A DNA stretch of 64,000 bases from positions 1-64,000 of the forward strand of contig JANMZO010000213.1 in NCBI GenBank assembly GCA_031383405.1, given 5' to 3'. The position numbers were made by a program, and so were the translations under genes. Source of the stretch: JANMZO01 sp031383405. Its GTDB lineage: Bacteria; Actinomycetota; Acidimicrobiia; Acidimicrobiales; JANYDT01. Of this stretch, positions 50,483-59,139 are shown one piece after another (positions within the stretch are counted from its first letter, which is position 1; each line of letters begins with the position of its first letter). The notes beneath the pieces were generated by a model. The model saw only the letters and a list, made by a program, of their open reading frames with translations. It did no database searches and was not told where the DNA came from.

Positions 50483-51853
50483 TCAGACCAGGTCGAGTCC
50501 GAGATCTCTGGCCAGGGTCGATCGCCGTACTTTTCCTGTTGGAGTTTTCGGAATCTCATCGACGAACGCGACCTGTTTCGGGCGTTTGTATGGCGCCAGA
50601 ACAGTTCCGGCGAACTCCATAACTGTATGTTCGCTTATTGTTCGTGCCCTTGCTCCCCCGCTCGGATCCCGCACGATCACCGCACACACCCGGGAACCCC
50701 AGTGTTCATCGTCAACGCCGAACACGGCGACCTCGGCCACGCCGCTCATCGCGGAAAGGGCTATCTCGACCTCCAACGGATAGACGTTGACTCCCCCCGT
50801 GATCAAGAGATCGTCGCGGCGCCCGTCGAGGTACACAAACCCGTCGTCATCGACGCGTCCGAGATCGAACACGCTGAAGGCCTCGCCCCGCCACGCCGAG
50901 GCTGTCTTCACGGAATCGTTCCAGTATTCAAAGCGCGCATATGAAGGAGTCCTACACCACAGCACTCCCGTTTCCGCGTCGACCTCCATGACGCGACCTG
51001 GCCGCGCCCGACCGACCGAACCCGGATGAGTCAGCCAATCGTCAGTCGAACATGCCGTGAACTGGCCTTCCGTCGAACCGTAGAACTCCCACACGGAACC
51101 GGGCGGGAACGCTTCGATCGCGCGCTGCTTCAAGGCAACCGGGCACGGCGCTCCGGCGTGGGCGAGCAATCGGAACGACTCAAACGACGGTTGCTCATCC
51201 ATCGGGAGATCAAAGATCCGCTGCAAATGGGCTGGAGCCATGAACGCCGACGTAATCATATGTGTACGTATGGCACTTCGAGCCGCCTCAGGGGTGAACT
51301 TCCGGAGCACGACAACAGAGCCTCCGGCCATCAGGGTTCCCGTACCGAATCGAAGCGGCGCCGAGTGATAGAGCGGTGAACACACCAGGTTCAGATCACC
51401 GGAATGGAAGCCCCAGAGTTCGCGTTCCTCAAGAAGTAACGCAGCTGCGGCTTCAGGTTCCAACACGCCCGACCACACACCTTTGGGACGACCGGTTGTT
51501 CCGGAGGTGTAGTGCATCGGGCGGGCCAACGGCCCGTCGGCCAGCGAACCGGTCCATGCCGAAACATCAGCTTCATCGAGAAAGGCTTCGAGCGAGTCCC
51601 CGTACACCACGACTCGGGGCTCACAGTCGGCCAGAATGACGGTCTGTTCCGTGGGAAGCAGGTCGGGATTGACCATGACCGGCACCACGCCAACTCGTAA
51701 CGCACCGATCGCGAGCGACAGAACGTCGGGATGGTTGTGGGCCACGATCGCAACGCGGTCACCCGGTCCGCATCCGGCGGCGGTCAGTGCCGCAGCGGCA
51801 GAACGTTGCCGGTCGACGGACTGTTGCGCCGTGAGTCGCTCGAAGACGAACAT
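50483..51853 (-). CDS. AMP-dependent acyl-CoA synthetase/ligase
   Basis: 456 residues, somewhat shorter than typical 500-550 because the N-terminal domain is trimmed. The AMP site is MHYTSGTTGRPKGVWSG; later motifs are LVCSPLYHSAPLRF, WEFYGSTEGQF, FDLGRVDDDGFVYLDGRRDD and a C-terminal PKTPTGKVRRSTL with the catalytic Lys. It activates an unidentified carboxylic acid (fatty or aromatic) to its CoA ester. It starts 12 bases after the SRPBCC stop, so the two may share a transcript. Confidence 0.88.
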   Translation of the reverse strand: MFVFERLTAQQSVDRQRSAAAALTAAGCGPGDRVAIVAHNHPDVLSLAIGALRVGVVPVMVNPDLLPTEQTVILADCEPRVVVYGDSLEAFLDEADVSAWTGSLADGPLARPMHYTSGTTGRPKGVWSGVLEPEAAAALLLEERELWGFHSGDLNLVCSPLYHSAPLRFGTGTLMAGGSVVVLRKFTPEAARSAIRTHMITSAFMAPAHLQRIFDLPMDEQPSFESFRLLAHAGAPCPVALKQRAIEAFPPGSVWEFYGSTEGQFTACSTDDWLTHPGSVGRARPGRVMEVDAETGVLWCRTPSYARFEYWNDSVKTASAWRGEAFSVFDLGRVDDDGFVYLDGRRDDLLITGGVNVYPLEVEIALSAMSGVAEVAVFGVDDEHWGSRVCAVIVRDPSGGARARTISEHTVMEFAGTVLAPYKRPKQVAFVDEIPKTPTGKVRRSTLARDLGLDLV

Positions 51854-51865
51854 GGGCGCGGCGTA

Positions 51866-52312
51866 TCAGCTGCGTTCGACCAGTTCAGCAAGCCGGTCCA
51901 GAGTCTTCTCGATGGACTTCGCATTCTTCGCCGGGTAACGCATCAGCTCGATGAACCGTGGGCTCTTCGAGGTACTCCAGTCGAATGCCTCCGTCACCTT
52001 CGTCGCGTCCCCTCCGTCGACCGGCTCCAACACGTAGCGCCAGACATGACCGCCAAAGTGCCGCCACGCGATCTGACGATTCTCCTCGAACTCCACCACA
52101 GTGTTGACGATGCTGTACGGCGCGCCGACCTTCATCTTCATTCCGAACGTCGACCCCTTGGCCAGGCGCTGCGGGGCATCGGACTTGGCCGAAACAACGG
52201 AGCCGGAGCCATCGAACAACGAATGCTTCGCCGGGTCGGCGAGAACCTCAAAGATCGTGGCGGCCGGGGCCTTGATTACGCGGGTTCGTGACGCGACTCT
52301 GCTCTTGGTCAT
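51866..52312 (-). CDS. SRPBCC family protein (polyketide-cyclase-like)
   Basis: About 148 residues, Bet v 1/START-like fold: SRTRVIKAPAATIFEVLADP at the N terminus, VVEFEENRQIAWRHFGGHVW in the middle and a C-terminal long helix (KNAKSIEKTLDRLAELVE). Such proteins bind hydrophobic ligands or act as cyclases; no function is assigned. ATG 52312 fits TACGGT seven bases upstream, and the in-frame start at 52333 is less likely. Confidence 0.8.
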   Translation of the reverse strand: MTKSRVASRTRVIKAPAATIFEVLADPAKHSLFDGSGSVVSAKSDAPQRLAKGSTFGMKMKVGAPYSIVNTVVEFEENRQIAWRHFGGHVWRYVLEPVDGGDATKVTEAFDWSTSKSPRFIELMRYPAKNAKSIEKTLDRLAELVERS

Positions 52313-52319
52313 GGCGCAC

Positions 52320-52325
52320 ACCGTA
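52320..52325 (-). promoter_or_regulatory. Candidate -10, leaderless SRPBCC transcript
   Basis: TACGGT seven bases before the ATG at 52312; no Shine-Dalgarno sequence. Confidence 0.35.
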
Positions 52326-52354
52326 GCGGGCAATCTCGGGGTATCGGTATCCGT

Positions 52355-52385
52355 CCGGGTCGCAACCAGTTGGACGGAGACCCGG
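52355..52385 (-). terminator. Hairpin after the phosphofructokinase gene
   Basis: CCGGGTC (52355-52361) pairs with GACCCGG (52379-52385) with a 17-base loop, about 35 bases past the gene's stop. Confidence 0.35.
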
Positions 52386-52417
52386 CCCGAACCCGAAGTT
52401 CGTTCAGATGACGAGGG

Positions 52418-53623
52418 TCAGACCACCGCTGCATTCGGCTGGCCAATTTCGGTCAGCAGTTCGGCGAACCACGGGGTCATCGGGTCGAAGCGTTTTCCAC
52501 CTTTGATTCGAGGAAATTCGATGGCCCGAAGCACATTCCCCCGGTCTTCGTCGTGGCCGACCACGCCCGGCACCCGGTTGAGGCCACATTCGACCGCCAG
52601 CTTCACCATCGAGTCGATAAGGGCCAGATCAGCCGAGTTGGGGGCGGCGGCCCGGGCGAAGTAACCCGACTTCTGGACCAGTGCCTTTTCCGCCGCGACG
52701 AGCGAGGCGAATTTTTTCGAGAACCAGGCCCCAACATTTACGCTATCAAGTCGGACATGACCGAACGCGTCGAGATCGACCTCGACGCCCGACGAGGTCA
52801 ACTCCTCCACGATCTCCGACACGCCGGCTCCCTCGGAGACGAAGATGTTCGCGGCGCCCTTTCGATCGACGACCTCACGTAGACGGACCGCTTCGGCCGA
52901 AAGGTCAATGGGCATCTCCGGCACATACACCGCGTCGATGTCGAAGAACTCGCGCCCGTAGCCGAGTGATTTGGCGAGCACCCGAGAGTCCAGGCGTTCG
53001 CGGTACACACGAGCGGTGGCCGCGGTGAGCCATCCGCAGTTGCGGCCCATAACCTCATGAATCACGAGCGATCGGGGGTTGGCCGAGCCCTCGTAGACGA
53101 TGTTTTCGAAGAACACCGCGCCCTGCTCGGCGGCCGTCGCCGCGCCCAGGGACTGGGCGATCGGAAACACATCGTTATCGATCGTTTTCGGCAGACCCAC
53201 CACTGTCAGCTCGTAGCCGTTGGAAGCGAGAAATGCCGCGAGATCGGCCGCCGTGGTGTTCGTGTCGTCGCCGCCGATCGTGTGGAGCACCGTGACACCA
53301 TCGGCGGTCAGTTGGCGGGCAGCTACCGCGAGTGGGTCCTCGCCTTCGGCCACCAGGCCGCGCCGCACGCAGTCCTTTACGTTCGTGAGCTTGACGCGGC
53401 TGTTGCCGAACGGACTGCCCCCGTGGGTCAGAAGCGCCTTCGCTTCGCTCCTGGCAGTATCACCGATCACCCGATGATGACCCTTCAGGAGGCCCGCGTA
53501 TCCGTTCGTGTAACCAATGAGTTCGATCGAGGCGTCGACGGCCGAGTAGGCCTCGATGAGTCCACCGATCGATGCCGCGAGACAGGGGGCAAGCCCGCCG
53601 GCGGTGAGCATCGCAACTCGCAT
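52418..53623 (-). CDS. 6-phosphofructokinase, pyrophosphate-dependent type
   Basis: About 401 residues. The nucleotide region is HTIGGDDTNTTAADLA, followed by VVGLPKTIDNDVFPI and MGRNCGWLTAATARVY. The GGDD signature (second Asp where ATP enzymes have Gly) and the PKTIDND motif mark the pyrophosphate-using group (PfkA2/PFP). It would phosphorylate fructose 6-phosphate reversibly in glycolysis. ATG 53623 follows AAGGA by nine bases. It is divergent from glpK. Confidence 0.85.
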   Translation of the reverse strand: MRVAMLTAGGLAPCLAASIGGLIEAYSAVDASIELIGYTNGYAGLLKGHHRVIGDTARSEAKALLTHGGSPFGNSRVKLTNVKDCVRRGLVAEGEDPLAVAARQLTADGVTVLHTIGGDDTNTTAADLAAFLASNGYELTVVGLPKTIDNDVFPIAQSLGAATAAEQGAVFFENIVYEGSANPRSLVIHEVMGRNCGWLTAATARVYRERLDSRVLAKSLGYGREFFDIDAVYVPEMPIDLSAEAVRLREVVDRKGAANIFVSEGAGVSEIVEELTSSGVEVDLDAFGHVRLDSVNVGAWFSKKFASLVAAEKALVQKSGYFARAAAPNSADLALIDSMVKLAVECGLNRVPGVVGHDEDRGNVLRAIEFPRIKGGKRFDPMTPWFAELLTEIGQPNAAVV

Positions 53624-53765
53624 AGTGAAGACTTTCCTTCGCAGGTCCACAAGGTAACGATCGACACCGTTACTCTCAGAGTTTTGCGCAGATTTGCCAA
53701 CCAGCGGAACATCCCGTTGGTGGTTGCCTGGGATGCTGTGACGGTCGCACACGGCGTTCCCGCGT

Positions 53766-53771
53766 TACCCT
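53766..53771 (+). promoter_or_regulatory. Candidate -10, leaderless glpK transcript
   Basis: TACCCT followed by six bases and the ATG at 53778. No Shine-Dalgarno sequence. Confidence 0.4.
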
Positions 53772-53777
53772 TCGGCT

Positions 53778-55304
53778 ATGAGCACTTCGTCGAGCCCGTC
53801 CGTCGTCATTGCCATCGATGCGGGCACGACCGGGGTCCGGTCCTTTGCCATTGATGAGCAGGGCAACCCGCGCGGGTTCTCGTACCGGGAGTTCACCCAG
53901 CACTTCCCCCAACCGGGCTGGGTCGAGCACGACGCGGCGGAAATCTGGAACGCCGTCGAAACCACACTGGCCGAGTTGACCGCCACGTTTGCGCCGGGCA
54001 CAACCATTCGGGCGATCGGGATCACGAACCAACGCGAGACGGCGGTCGCCTGGGACCTACGGTCCGGGACTCCGCTGCACCGCGCCATCGTCTGGCAGGA
54101 TCGACGCACCGCCGGGACCTGCGAGCAGCTCGCTGCCGACGGCGCCTTGGATCTCGTGCGCTCCCGCACCGGCCTCGTGCTCGATCCCTACTTCTCCGGC
54201 ACCAAGTACGCCTGGCTTCTCGGCGACGGCGGAGTCGCACGGTCGGCGTCGTTGGCCCTGGGCACCGTCGATGACTGGATCCTCTGGAATCTCACGGGTG
54301 GTGTCGACGGTGGCGTCCACGCAACCGATCCGTCCAACGCCAGCCGCACGATGTGCTTCGACATCATCGATCTCCGTTGGAGCCAGGAACTGTGCGACTG
54401 CCTCGGCGTACCGATCGATGCTCTCGGCGATGTGCGCCCGAGTTCCGGTCGGTTCGGAGTGGCCGTGTCATCCGTAGCGGGCGGCGCAGTGGGCGGCGTG
54501 CCGGTCAGCGGCATCCTGGGCGATCAGCAGGCCGCGCTGTTCGGGCAGGCCTGCGTCACCCCGGGCATGGCGAAGAACACCTACGGCACCGGAAGCTTCG
54601 TCCTCCTCAACGTCGGTCCAACCTGCCCCGCCCCCTCCGAAGGATTGCTCACGACCGTTGCGTGGGACCTCGGGGCCAACGGCGGAGTCGCCTACGCCTA
54701 CGAAGGCGCCGTGTTCGTCACGGGAGCGGCGATTCAGTGGCTGCGCGACGGCCTGCAGATCATTGGCTCCGCGACCGAGATCGGACCGCTCGCTGCATCG
54801 GTGGCCTCGACCGACGGCGTCTATGTCGTGCCGGCTTTCACCGGCCTGGGGAGCCCCTATTGGGATCCCTATGCGCGCGGAACAATTGTCGGCATCACCC
54901 GCGGCGTCGGCCGGGCCCACATTGCGCGGGCAGTTGTGGAGTCGATGGCCTACCAGGTCCGTGACGTCGTCGACGCGATGACGATGAAGTCGGGCACGCC
55001 ACTCAAGGAACTGCGCGTCGATGGAGGCGCATCTGTCATGGATCTCCTGCTGCAGATGCAGGCCGACCAGCTTGGGGTCGACGTGTCCCGCCCGGTCGTC
55101 GCCGAATCCACGGCTCTCGGTGCGGCGTTCGCGGCGGGTCTCGCAGAAGGAGTATGGGGCAACCCCGCCGAAGTGCTCGCCAGCTGGAAAGAGGAGAAGC
55201 GCTTCCGGCCCGAGAACCGCGACAACGCAAACCGGCTCTACAGCGAATGGCATCGTGCGGTGCAGCGCAGCCGCTCGTGGGCAACCGTGCCCCCGACCAC
55301 CTGA
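53778..55304 (+). CDS. glpK: Glycerol kinase
   Basis: 508 residues, FGGY family. The N-terminal ATPase loop is VIAIDAGTTGVRSFAIDEQG, with WVEHDAAEIWNAVE, GITNQRETAVAWD, NTYGTGSFVLLNVG and AYEGAVFVTGAAIQWLRD in order. It makes glycerol 3-phosphate from glycerol and ATP. No glpF or glpD is adjacent. The lyase gene that follows is on the same strand after about 100 bases. Confidence 0.93.
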   Translation: MSTSSSPSVVIAIDAGTTGVRSFAIDEQGNPRGFSYREFTQHFPQPGWVEHDAAEIWNAVETTLAELTATFAPGTTIRAIGITNQRETAVAWDLRSGTPLHRAIVWQDRRTAGTCEQLAADGALDLVRSRTGLVLDPYFSGTKYAWLLGDGGVARSASLALGTVDDWILWNLTGGVDGGVHATDPSNASRTMCFDIIDLRWSQELCDCLGVPIDALGDVRPSSGRFGVAVSSVAGGAVGGVPVSGILGDQQAALFGQACVTPGMAKNTYGTGSFVLLNVGPTCPAPSEGLLTTVAWDLGANGGVAYAYEGAVFVTGAAIQWLRDGLQIIGSATEIGPLAASVASTDGVYVVPAFTGLGSPYWDPYARGTIVGITRGVGRAHIARAVVESMAYQVRDVVDAMTMKSGTPLKELRVDGGASVMDLLLQMQADQLGVDVSRPVVAESTALGAAFAAGLAEGVWGNPAEVLASWKEEKRFRPENRDNANRLYSEWHRAVQRSRSWATVPPTT

Positions 55305-55402
55305 CATACCCGGTTTCCTTCCCCTCCGGGTCCGTTCGCTCCGACCGGACCGACCTCCCTGGGTTAGCTGCCGCTGGAGTGCACCGCCTATCGTGGTCAG
55401 CT

Positions 55403-56452
55403 ATGCGCAGCCCCAAGGACTTCTTCAAGCCGCTCGCCGTCGGCGCCCCACCGCCTCTCCGCGAAATTCCGTTTCGTCCGTCGAGGATGATCCATTTCTT
55501 CCCACCGCAGAACGCGAAGGTGGTCGCCAAGCTGCCGGAGATCATTCCAACGGTCGACGTGATTCTCGGCAACCTCGAAGACGCCATCCCCATGGCCGAC
55601 AAGGAGGCGGCACGCGCCGGTCTCGTGGAGGTCGCCCGCACCGTCGACATGGGCACCACGCAGCTGTGGACCCGCGTGAACAGCCTCGACTCGCCGTGGG
55701 CGCTCGACGACATCACGACACTGGTGACCGAAGTCGGCGACAAGATCGACGTGATAATGATCCCGAAGGTCGAAGGACCCGAAGACATCCACTATGTCGA
55801 CCGCCTGCTCGCCCAACTCGAAGCAAAAGCCAAGCTGGCGCGGCCGATCCTGCTCCACGCGATTCTGGAAACCGCCCGAGGGGTGGCCAACGTCGAAGAA
55901 ATCTGCGGCGCGTCGCCCCGCATGCAGGGTATCTGCCTGGGCCCGGCCGACCTCGCGGCCAACCGCCGGATGAAGACGACCCGCGTGGGCGGTGGCCACC
56001 CCGACTACATCGTGCGTCAGGATCCGTCGGCCGACAACCCCGCGGCCCCACGGCCCACGTATCAACAGGACCTGTGGCACTACACGATCGCCCGCATGGT
56101 CGACGCGTGTGTGATGCACGGCATCCTCCCCTACTACGGGCCGTTCGGCGATATCAAAGACGTCGTCGCGTGCGAGGATCAGTTCCGCAACGCATACCTG
56201 CTCGGCTGCGTAGGAGCTTGGAGCCTGCACCCGGTGCAGATCGAGATTGCGAAGCGGGTATTCAGCCCCCGCCCGGCCGACGTGGCCGCTGCACAGCGGG
56301 TGATCGATGCAATGGGAGACGGTACGGGAGCCATTCTGCTCGACGGCAAGATGGAAGACGACGCGTCTGTCAAACAGTGCAAGGTCGTCGTCGAGCTGGC
56401 CCGCCAACTCGCCCGGCGCGACCCCGACCTCGCAGCCGCCTACGGCTTCTAG
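55403..56452 (+). CDS. HpcH/HpaI-type CoA-ester lyase (malyl-CoA lyase-like)
   Basis: About 349 residues. The family core is VDVILGNLEDAIPMADKEAA, VIMIPKVEGPEDIH, ILLHAILETARGVANVEEIC, GICLGPADLAANRRMKTTRV and GGGHPDYIV. Length and motif set resemble the Chloroflexus-type malyl-/methylmalyl-/citramalyl-CoA lyase rather than the shorter CitE. It would cleave or form malyl-CoA from glyoxylate and an acyl-CoA. ATG 55403 is preceded by TATCGT eight bases before, so it may have its own start. It is followed after 12 bases by a second lyase. Confidence 0.85.
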   Translation: MRSPKDFFKPLAVGAPPPLREIPFRPSRMIHFFPPQNAKVVAKLPEIIPTVDVILGNLEDAIPMADKEAARAGLVEVARTVDMGTTQLWTRVNSLDSPWALDDITTLVTEVGDKIDVIMIPKVEGPEDIHYVDRLLAQLEAKAKLARPILLHAILETARGVANVEEICGASPRMQGICLGPADLAANRRMKTTRVGGGHPDYIVRQDPSADNPAAPRPTYQQDLWHYTIARMVDACVMHGILPYYGPFGDIKDVVACEDQFRNAYLLGCVGAWSLHPVQIEIAKRVFSPRPADVAAAQRVIDAMGDGTGAILLDGKMEDDASVKQCKVVVELARQLARRDPDLAAAYGF

Positions 56453-56464
56453 AAGGAGATCTCC

Positions 56465-57334
56465 ATGTCAATTTCTGATCGCCCACTCCGTTCGATTCTG
56501 TACATGCCCGCAGCCAACGCACGGGCTCTCGAAAAAGCCCGGTCCATCCCGGCCGACGGCATTATCTTCGACCTCGAAGACGCTGTTGCCCCCGACGCCA
56601 AAGCGACCGCCCGGGAGCAGGCGTGCAGCGCAGCAACGTCCGGACTCTACGGCAACCGCACCCTCACGATCCGCTGCAACGGGCTCGACACGCCGTGGGG
56701 TGCCGACGACATCGCCGCCGCATCCGGTGCAGGACCGGCCGCCATCGTGATTCCGAAGGTTTCCGGGGTCTCGGCGCTGGCTGAAGTGGCCCGCCATATG
56801 GACGCTGCGGGAGCACCCGACCACACCCGCATCTGGGCGATGGTCGAAACACCGGTGGCGATCTTCTCGGTCCGCGAGATTGCGGCCTTCGAGCGGGTCT
56901 CCGTTCTTGTTATGGGTACGAACGATCTTGCGAAAGAGCTACGTGCGCAGATGGTTCCTTCTCGAGCTCCCCTGATCCCCCACCTGGCGACGGCTCTTCT
57001 TGCCGCACGGGAGGCGGGGCGAGCAATTCTCGACGGGGTCTTCAACGACGTGCGCAATGCCGATGGTTTCGCCGTTGAAGCGCGTCAGGGCTTCGAGATG
57101 GGATTCGACGGCAAGACGCTCGTCCACCCCAGCCAGGTCGAGCCAACGAACGATATCTGGGCGCCGTCGGCAGACGAGATCGATTACGCCCGGAGGGTGA
57201 TCGAGGCGTTCGAACAGGCGAGCGCTGAAGGTCGCGGGGTCGCCACCGTCGACGGTCGCATGATTGAGAACCTGCACGTCGAGAACGCCCGCAGGACGCT
57301 TGCGGTCGCCTCGGCGATCGCCGACCTGCGTTAG
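56465..57334 (+). CDS. CitE-like CoA-ester lyase
   Basis: 289 residues, the usual size of CitE/Rv2498-type lyases. Motifs are RSILYMPAANARALEKA, DGIIFDLEDAVAPDAKATAR, TIRCNGLDTPWGADDI, IVIPKVSG, IWAMVETPVAIFSVREIA and MGFDGKTLVHPSQVEPTNDI. The D-L-E-D metal Glu/Asp pair is intact. The ribosome site AGAAGGAGATCTCC is the best in this operon. Partner substrates may include citramalyl- or malyl-CoA. Confidence 0.88.
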   Translation: MSISDRPLRSILYMPAANARALEKARSIPADGIIFDLEDAVAPDAKATAREQACSAATSGLYGNRTLTIRCNGLDTPWGADDIAAASGAGPAAIVIPKVSGVSALAEVARHMDAAGAPDHTRIWAMVETPVAIFSVREIAAFERVSVLVMGTNDLAKELRAQMVPSRAPLIPHLATALLAAREAGRAILDGVFNDVRNADGFAVEARQGFEMGFDGKTLVHPSQVEPTNDIWAPSADEIDYARRVIEAFEQASAEGRGVATVDGRMIENLHVENARRTLAVASAIADLR

Positions 57335-57366
57335 CGGCGCGGGCAGAATTAGGACAGGGCCGAATG

Positions 57367-57446
57367 AAGGCACGGCAGGACTAAGGCACAGCAAAATTAA
57401 GGCACAGCAAAATTAAGGCACAGCAGGATTAGGGCACGGCAGACGC
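57367..57446. repeat. 16-base tandem repeat after the CitE-like gene
   Basis: Four full units and a partial one: aaggcacggcaggact (57367), aaggcacagcaaaatt (57383, 57399), aaggcacagcaggatt (57415) and a diverged fifth from 57431. It lies in the 174-base spacer between convergent genes, 33 bases past the lyase stop. Confidence 0.9.
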
Positions 57447-57508
57447 CGACCGGAGTTCCGACACGGCCGAGAGGCGACCATGTTGCCAGGCCCGATCGAT
57501 TCGCTTCA

Positions 57509-58156
57509 TCAGCCACGAACGAGAGCGGTCCACCTCGCGTCGGCAATTCGCGCCAACGCGGTCGCCTGACGCCGCTCCCGAGCACGAAACGGGCGCCCCT
57601 TACGGCCGAGCACCAGTGTCAGCTCCGCCGACGACATCGCGGCCCATGCGACGTCGTCGGGGCCGGTCTCGCCAGCGGCCACGCGGACCGACGCCCGACT
57701 TCCCGCGAGAAAGGCCGCTATCCACGGCTTCTCCGGTGCCCGTCCGACACTCGCCAAAGGCTCAGGCGCGCTGTGATCGATCACCGAAGCCCAGTCGGCT
57801 TCGAAGTCCCGACACCCGCGTGATGCAAGCACCTTCAGGAGCGCCTCGACCGACCGGGCTTCGACCAACTCGATGGCCGTATCGAGAGCATCGAGCCGCG
57901 GATCGACTGCACGGTCACTGACCTCGCGAATGTCTTCAACATCAACACCTTCGACCGAACGCAAATGGGCAATCAGTACCGGTACCAAAGCTGGTTCAGC
58001 CAGTTCCACAATCAACTCATCTATGGCCCGCCCGCCGCCGCGCTCCAATATGTCGATGCCGATGAGATCCCCACCGGCGGCGCCGATCTCACTTGCCACC
58101 GCACCCAGCGCCCCGGGGCGGTCGGACAACCAGATTCGAATTACATACGCGTCCAA
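57509..58156 (-). CDS. ACT domain protein
   Basis: 215 residues. An N-terminal ACT domain (YVIRIWLSDRPGALGAVASE, GDLIGIDILERGGGRAIDEL) binds amino acids or similar ligands. The C-terminal half (about 100-215) has no recognised domain and ends GRPFRARERRQATALARIAD, a basic stretch. No catalytic domain is fused. It starts at TTG 58156; no ATG in frame is near. Two 17-base repeats lie just upstream. Confidence 0.75.
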   Translation of the reverse strand: MDAYVIRIWLSDRPGALGAVASEIGAAGGDLIGIDILERGGGRAIDELIVELAEPALVPVLIAHLRSVEGVDVEDIREVSDRAVDPRLDALDTAIELVEARSVEALLKVLASRGCRDFEADWASVIDHSAPEPLASVGRAPEKPWIAAFLAGSRASVRVAAGETGPDDVAWAAMSSAELTLVLGRKGRPFRARERRQATALARIADARWTALVRG

Positions 58157-58174
58157 ACACTTCTCAACTACTGC

Positions 58175-58208
58175 TAGGTCTCAAGGGCTTTTAGGTCTCA
58201 AGGGCTGT
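58175..58208. repeat. 2 x 17-base tandem repeat upstream of the ACT gene
   Basis: taggtctcaagggcttt at 58175 and a second copy at 58192, between the ACT gene start (58156) and the end of the PlsC gene (58283). Confidence 0.85.
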
Positions 58209-58282
58209 TGGGTCGCACCCTTGGGCGCGTGGTCAACGGAGATCTCCGTTGGACAAACAACCGGTTCGGTGCCGGGACGGCG

Positions 58283-59020
58283 TTATGCGCTCGCCGACAC
58301 CAGGGCGGGTGTCTCTTCCGGCGTCACCCGAACGGAAACCGACGGGAGCTCAACAAGTTCGCCCGGGTCGGCCTGCTTCTTCGGGGCGTATTCGTTGACA
58401 TAGACCTGTCCGGACATTTGGCTCAGCTCGAACATGATCTCGTCAGTGATACTGCGCAAGGTAAGCGGATCGTCGCGGCGGGCCTTGTAGCGGTCGAACT
58501 GCATGGGAGTTGAGAACTTGATCGTGATCGGCATGAAAAAGTTCGGCTTGACCTGACCGATCGGCTGGGCCTCACGCGTACCGATCATGGCAACAGCGAG
58601 GACCGGACAGTTTGCATCGAGGGCGAGACGGGCGACACCGGTGCGCCCCTTGTACAGGCGACCGTCGGGGGATCGGGTCCCCTCCGGATAGATCGCGAAC
58701 ACATCACCAGCGTCGAGCACTTCTTTTGCCGCTTCAAGGGCTCGGGCCGAAGCCGGACCACCACCGCGCTTCACCGGAATCTGCCCGGTGGCCCGGAAAA
58801 ACCACGCTGTTTTCCGCTGCTCGAAATACTCCGCCTTGGCGACAAACGTGACCCGGCGTTTCAACACCATAGGAAGGAAGATCGAGTCGGAAAAGCTCAC
58901 ATGATTGCTGGCGAGAATAACGGGACCACTTGCCGGCACATTGTCAAGACCCTCTACGCGCACCTTGAACAGCAAGCGGAGCAACGGCCCCAGAACTGCT
59001 TTGAGGAGTCGGTACGTCAT
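58283..59020 (-). CDS. 1-acyl-glycerol-3-phosphate acyltransferase family (PlsC)
   Basis: About 245 residues. One hydrophobic N-terminal segment (RLLKAVLGPLLRLLFKV) precedes the acyltransferase motifs NHVSFSDSIFLP (motif I, H-x4-D), then VFAIYPEGTRSPDGRLY (motif III), and PVLAVAMIGT. It acylates lysophosphatidate or another glycerolipid acceptor in phospholipid synthesis. ATG 59020 is preferred; further in-frame ATGs up to 59149 run into the divergent TetR gene. The C-terminal tail is Val/Pro/Glu-rich. Confidence 0.85.
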   Translation of the reverse strand: MTYRLLKAVLGPLLRLLFKVRVEGLDNVPASGPVILASNHVSFSDSIFLPMVLKRRVTFVAKAEYFEQRKTAWFFRATGQIPVKRGGGPASARALEAAKEVLDAGDVFAIYPEGTRSPDGRLYKGRTGVARLALDANCPVLAVAMIGTREAQPIGQVKPNFFMPITIKFSTPMQFDRYKARRDDPLTLRSITDEIMFELSQMSGQVYVNEYAPKKQADPGELVELPSVSVRVTPEETPALVSASA

Positions 59021-59104
59021 GCATTGAGTGTAAGGGTTCCTCGACACCCCTGCTGCTTCGACACGCAATGTTCGCATTTCTGTAACGGGTCCGTCACTGA
59101 CGTT

Positions 59105-59133
59105 TTGCACATTCATGACGGGTTTCGTAGGTT
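59105..59133 (+). promoter_or_regulatory. Candidate leaderless promoter of the tetR-family gene
   Basis: TTGCAC (59105-59110), a 17-base spacer and TAGGTT (59128-59133), then six bases to the GTG at 59140. Spacing fits a promoter that starts transcription at the start codon. The divergent plsC start lies about 85 bases away, so this spacer may hold the regulator's operator. Confidence 0.5.
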
Positions 59134-59139
59134 TTGGCT

